In this document: piece by piece, positions 61,632-64,000 of the stretch
How the letters are laid out: every line of letters begins with the position of its first letter
Position numbering within the stretch: the stretch's first letter is position 1
Assembly (NCBI RefSeq): GCF_001421885.1
Contig: NZ_LMLH01000028.1
Span: forward strand, 682,056 to 746,055
Length of the DNA stretch: 64,000 bases
DNA from: Pseudomonas sp. Leaf48
GTDB taxonomy: Bacteria > Pseudomonadota > Gammaproteobacteria > Pseudomonadales > Pseudomonadaceae
Direction of reading: 5' to 3'
Position numbers and translations under genes: made by a program
Notes under the pieces: generated by a model
What the model was told of the DNA's origin: nothing
Seen by the model: the letters and a program-made list of their open reading frames with translations, nothing else
Database searches by the model: none

Positions 61632-64000
61632 TCAGCGACATGTCAGCTCCTGGATGCGATAGCCTTGAGTCTCTTCCATTTGCGCCGGGTCGATAGGCAA
61701 CTGGCACCGAGGCTCGACCTGTTCGCCCCAGCTCACATCAAGCATCTGCGGTTCGACGCGGGTCGAGAGCAAAACCTGGCCCGCCTGACCGACCATGCCG
61801 ATGACCGTCCCGTTTTCATCGCTCAGCTGAGCACCGAACGGCAATAGTTGCCCCTGGGCTGTTCGACCGGTGATGAGCAGGCGAGTGACAGTGCGAGCAG
61901 GGAAGGTGGCCTTGACCACGGCGCCCCGTGTGGGTATGACCTGGGTGGTGCCGTTATCGATTTCTACCTCGGGGCCCAACTGATCGGTTTGCAGCACCAG
62001 CTGATTGGCCCGATAGGGTCGCAGGTAGGGCGCCAGGGCATAGCCGCGTTCGTTGGTTTTGACGCCGACGGCATTCAATACGCCGACGCCGGCAATGCCT
62101 GGCACTTCCACCAACGCAGCGGTTTCTCCCAGATAAGGGCCTGCCTCGACGCCACCGGCATGCACCAGTAAAGCGCCACTGGCATTGAGCGAAACGTTCC
62201 GGTAGTCCTGGCTTTGAGTCACACCGGCACCGAAGCTGCCGAAAGCTGCCTGATAACCGAGCGAAAGTGCAGCCGACTGTTGCTGACTGTCTTCACGGGA
62301 GACCGACGCCTGGTAATTCAAACGGCTCTGATCAGTATTGCCGCTGAGGGTGGCCCGCTGGGTGAAATGATCGCCGTTTTTCTGGGTGTCGAACGTTGCA
62401 TTGGCCGAGTGGCCGATATCGAGCGGCATTGAGATGCTCAAGCCAATCTGTCGGTCATTGCCCCGGGATGAATTGAGCGACTGCGCGGCGAACAGGTTGA
62501 AGCTCACCTGTTCGTAACGGGTACTGGCGTTGAGCTGATACTGACGTTGTGTGTTGCTGCTCTGCCAATAATCCTGCTGTGACAGTGTCAGACTCAAAGC
62601 ACTGCTGGCACCTATATTCTGATAGATGGAAGCCTCAAGCCGGCTACGGCGGCTGCCGTACCAATTCGAGTCGTGGCTGCGCTGGCGTACGGCCTCATCG
62701 AAATCCCGATAGCCTTCTGTCGAGTAGCGATAACCGGCGAAGCGCAGGTTGGTCCTGGACGCGAAGGACTTGCCATACTTGAGCGCATAACTCATGCCCT
62801 GCACGTGCTGTGAATCCTGGGTGTCGATATCGGCGCCGGAACGGGTGACGTCCAGTGCAAGGGCGCCGAGCTGGCCCAGATCCCGAGCGACGCCCAGGGT
62901 GCCGGCCCGATAGAAATCGCTGGCCATCAGGCCGCCATACAAGGTCACATCCCACGCGGTCCCCATGGCCAGGGTGCCTTGCCAGAGCAGTGGATCTGCC
63001 AGGTCCTGCGCGCCGTTATAGCGCCCCAGGGCCGCACTGTAGCGCCACACACCCTCGCGTAGCAGGTTGCCGATGGTCGCGAACGACTGGGTAAAGCGCC
63101 TGACCTGACCGTCCGCCTCCGTCAAAACGATGTCCAGTTCGCCGCTACCACCGTTGGTGCTCAGGTCATCGATTTCATAGGGGCCCGCGCTCACATAGGT
63201 GGTGTAGATGGGATAGCCGTTCTGAAAGATTTCAAGCTTGGCGCGGGTTTGCGCGACGCCGCGAATGATCGGCGCATAACCTTGCAGGACATCCGGCAGC
63301 ATGCCCATATCCGAACCAATCAGAGCCCCTTTGATGGGCAAGCTCCTGAACACATCACCACTGGTAAAGGTTTCACCCAGTGTCAGGTTGGCATGGGTGC
63401 CCGGCAGATCGCGCTGCGCGTAGGCATAGGCTCGGGTCCATTCACGCTGGCCGTCTTCGTTCTGACGCAATGACTGGTTACTGCGCAAGCGCCACGGACC
63501 CAGATTGACGCCGCCATTGAGGTACAGATCGTCGGTGTTCTGGCGGCCGCGATAGCGACTGCTGCCTTGCTGCGCCGACGCCTGGTAGCTGACGAAGGCG
63601 GCATTGATACCGTGATCCCAGCGCTCGGGGTCGATCCGGCCGAACACATCACGGCGCATGGCGATTTGAGGGATGGAAATCGCCAACAACAGTTGGCTGC
63701 CATCGAAGTCGATTTGCGCGCCGGGGATCAGCGCCAGCAGATCAACACACTGGGTTGTGAGTAATTCGGGGTTGGCGATGCTGTCGAGTCGTACCCCCAT
63801 CTGATCCAGAAGTTCGGCCGACAGGCAGGGGATCAGTTGGCTACCGTCGGGACTTGGGATGAATTCGATTTCACGCTGGCCAAAGTCTATCAGGTTGACC
63901 TGAGTGCCAACCCGATAGCGCCCCGGTCCCAAATCATGGGTTTGGCTCAGCGCCTGCAGCGCTTGCTGGCCGGCGCTCACGGCATGATCGGGGCTCTGGC
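61632..64000 (-). CDS. Fimbrial outer-membrane usher, 5' end beyond the window
   Basis: The frame is open to the window edge; the visible part is about 789 residues. It has the FimD/PapC-type usher layout: N-terminal domain with GRYRVGTQVNLIDFG and LLDQMGVRL, the central barrel with many aromatic strands, plug region near LPIKGALIGSDMGMLPDVLQGYAP, and C-terminal domain with PTRGAVVKATF and GYRIQELTCR containing the terminal cysteine pair. A periplasmic chaperone and the major pilin are expected just outside, to the right. Confidence 0.92.
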   Translation of the reverse strand, partial: QSPDHAVSAGQQALQALSQTHDLGPGRYRVGTQVNLIDFGQREIEFIPSPDGSQLIPCLSAELLDQMGVRLDSIANPELLTTQCVDLLALIPGAQIDFDGSQLLLAISIPQIAMRRDVFGRIDPERWDHGINAAFVSYQASAQQGSSRYRGRQNTDDLYLNGGVNLGPWRLRSNQSLRQNEDGQREWTRAYAYAQRDLPGTHANLTLGETFTSGDVFRSLPIKGALIGSDMGMLPDVLQGYAPIIRGVAQTRAKLEIFQNGYPIYTTYVSAGPYEIDDLSTNGGSGELDIVLTEADGQVRRFTQSFATIGNLLREGVWRYSAALGRYNGAQDLADPLLWQGTLAMGTAWDVTLYGGLMASDFYRAGTLGVARDLGQLGALALDVTRSGADIDTQDSQHVQGMSYALKYGKSFASRTNLRFAGYRYSTEGYRDFDEAVRQRSHDSNWYGSRRSRLEASIYQNIGASSALSLTLSQQDYWQSSNTQRQYQLNASTRYEQVSFNLFAAQSLNSSRGNDRQIGLSISMPLDIGHSANATFDTQKNGDHFTQRATLSGNTDQSRLNYQASVSREDSQQQSAALSLGYQAAFGSFGAGVTQSQDYRNVSLNASGALLVHAGGVEAGPYLGETAALVEVPGIAGVGVLNAVGVKTNERGYALAPYLRPYRANQLVLQTDQLGPEVEIDNGTTQVIPTRGAVVKATFPARTVTRLLITGRTAQGQLLPFGAQLSDENGTVIGMVGQAGQVLLSTRVEPQMLDVSWGEQVEPRCQLPIDPAQMEETQGYRIQELTCR

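Overview
The window looks like a chromosome segment of a fluorescent-group Pseudomonas. Reasons: GC-rich core genes, many REP/REPIN palindromes of the GTGGGAGCGGGCTTGCTCGCGA type, an MvaT-family xenogeneic silencer, hydroxyphenylpyruvate dioxygenase, DUF1883, and galU close to glutathione reductase. No rRNA, tRNA or CRISPR was seen. All calls come from reading the sequence; no database search was run.

Layout. 1-960: non-coding repeat cluster with five REP units at an exact 69-bp period between inverted arms. 1.1-4.6 kb: YCF48-like beta-propeller plus MMPL/RND transporter. 4.6-9.4 kb: very large DUF6543/dermonecrotic-toxin-like protein. 9.6-16.6 kb: sugar-acid catabolic locus (GntR/FCD regulator, IlvD/Edd dehydratase, divergent MFS transporter, AraD1-type hydratase, aldehyde dehydrogenase), probably taking a pentonate to 2-oxoglutarate. 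16.8-18.6 kb: small protein, periplasmic lactonase-like propeller, small secreted protein. 18.9-24.4 kb: sbcD-sbcC-GST operon. 24.8-26.2 kb: AA10 polysaccharide monooxygenase with FnIII and chitin-binding modules but no signal peptide. 26.2-28.7 kb: ada-alkB alkylation repair plus small genes. 28.9-30.2 kb: small lipoproteins and unknowns. 30.5 kb: galU.

31.4-40.3 kb: an AT-richer operon inserted between galU and gorA. It carries papB, papA and papC (chorismate to 4-aminophenylpyruvate), a PrmC/HemK-fold methyltransferase, an alpha-oxoamine synthase, a FAD amine oxidase and a DHA2 exporter. This looks like a small aminophenylalanine-derived natural-product pathway and is the best candidate for an undescribed system.

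40.4-44.6 kb: gorA, then a KfrA-like DNA-binding coiled-coil gene divergent from a tyrosine recombinase, with five 115-bp REPIN units and operator-like palindromes between them. 44.7-46.9 kb: ahpC and ahpF. 47.1-53.1 kb: gloA, a DUF4946-like secreted protein, an MvaT-family gene, a CSS-EAL phosphodiesterase, hpd and rarD. 53.4-54.1 kb: decayed aldo/keto reductase. 54.3-60.4 kb: an autotransporter between two signal-less proteins that look like beta-sandwich arrays. 60.5-64.0 kb: chaperone-usher fimbrial adhesin and usher, the usher cut by the window edge.
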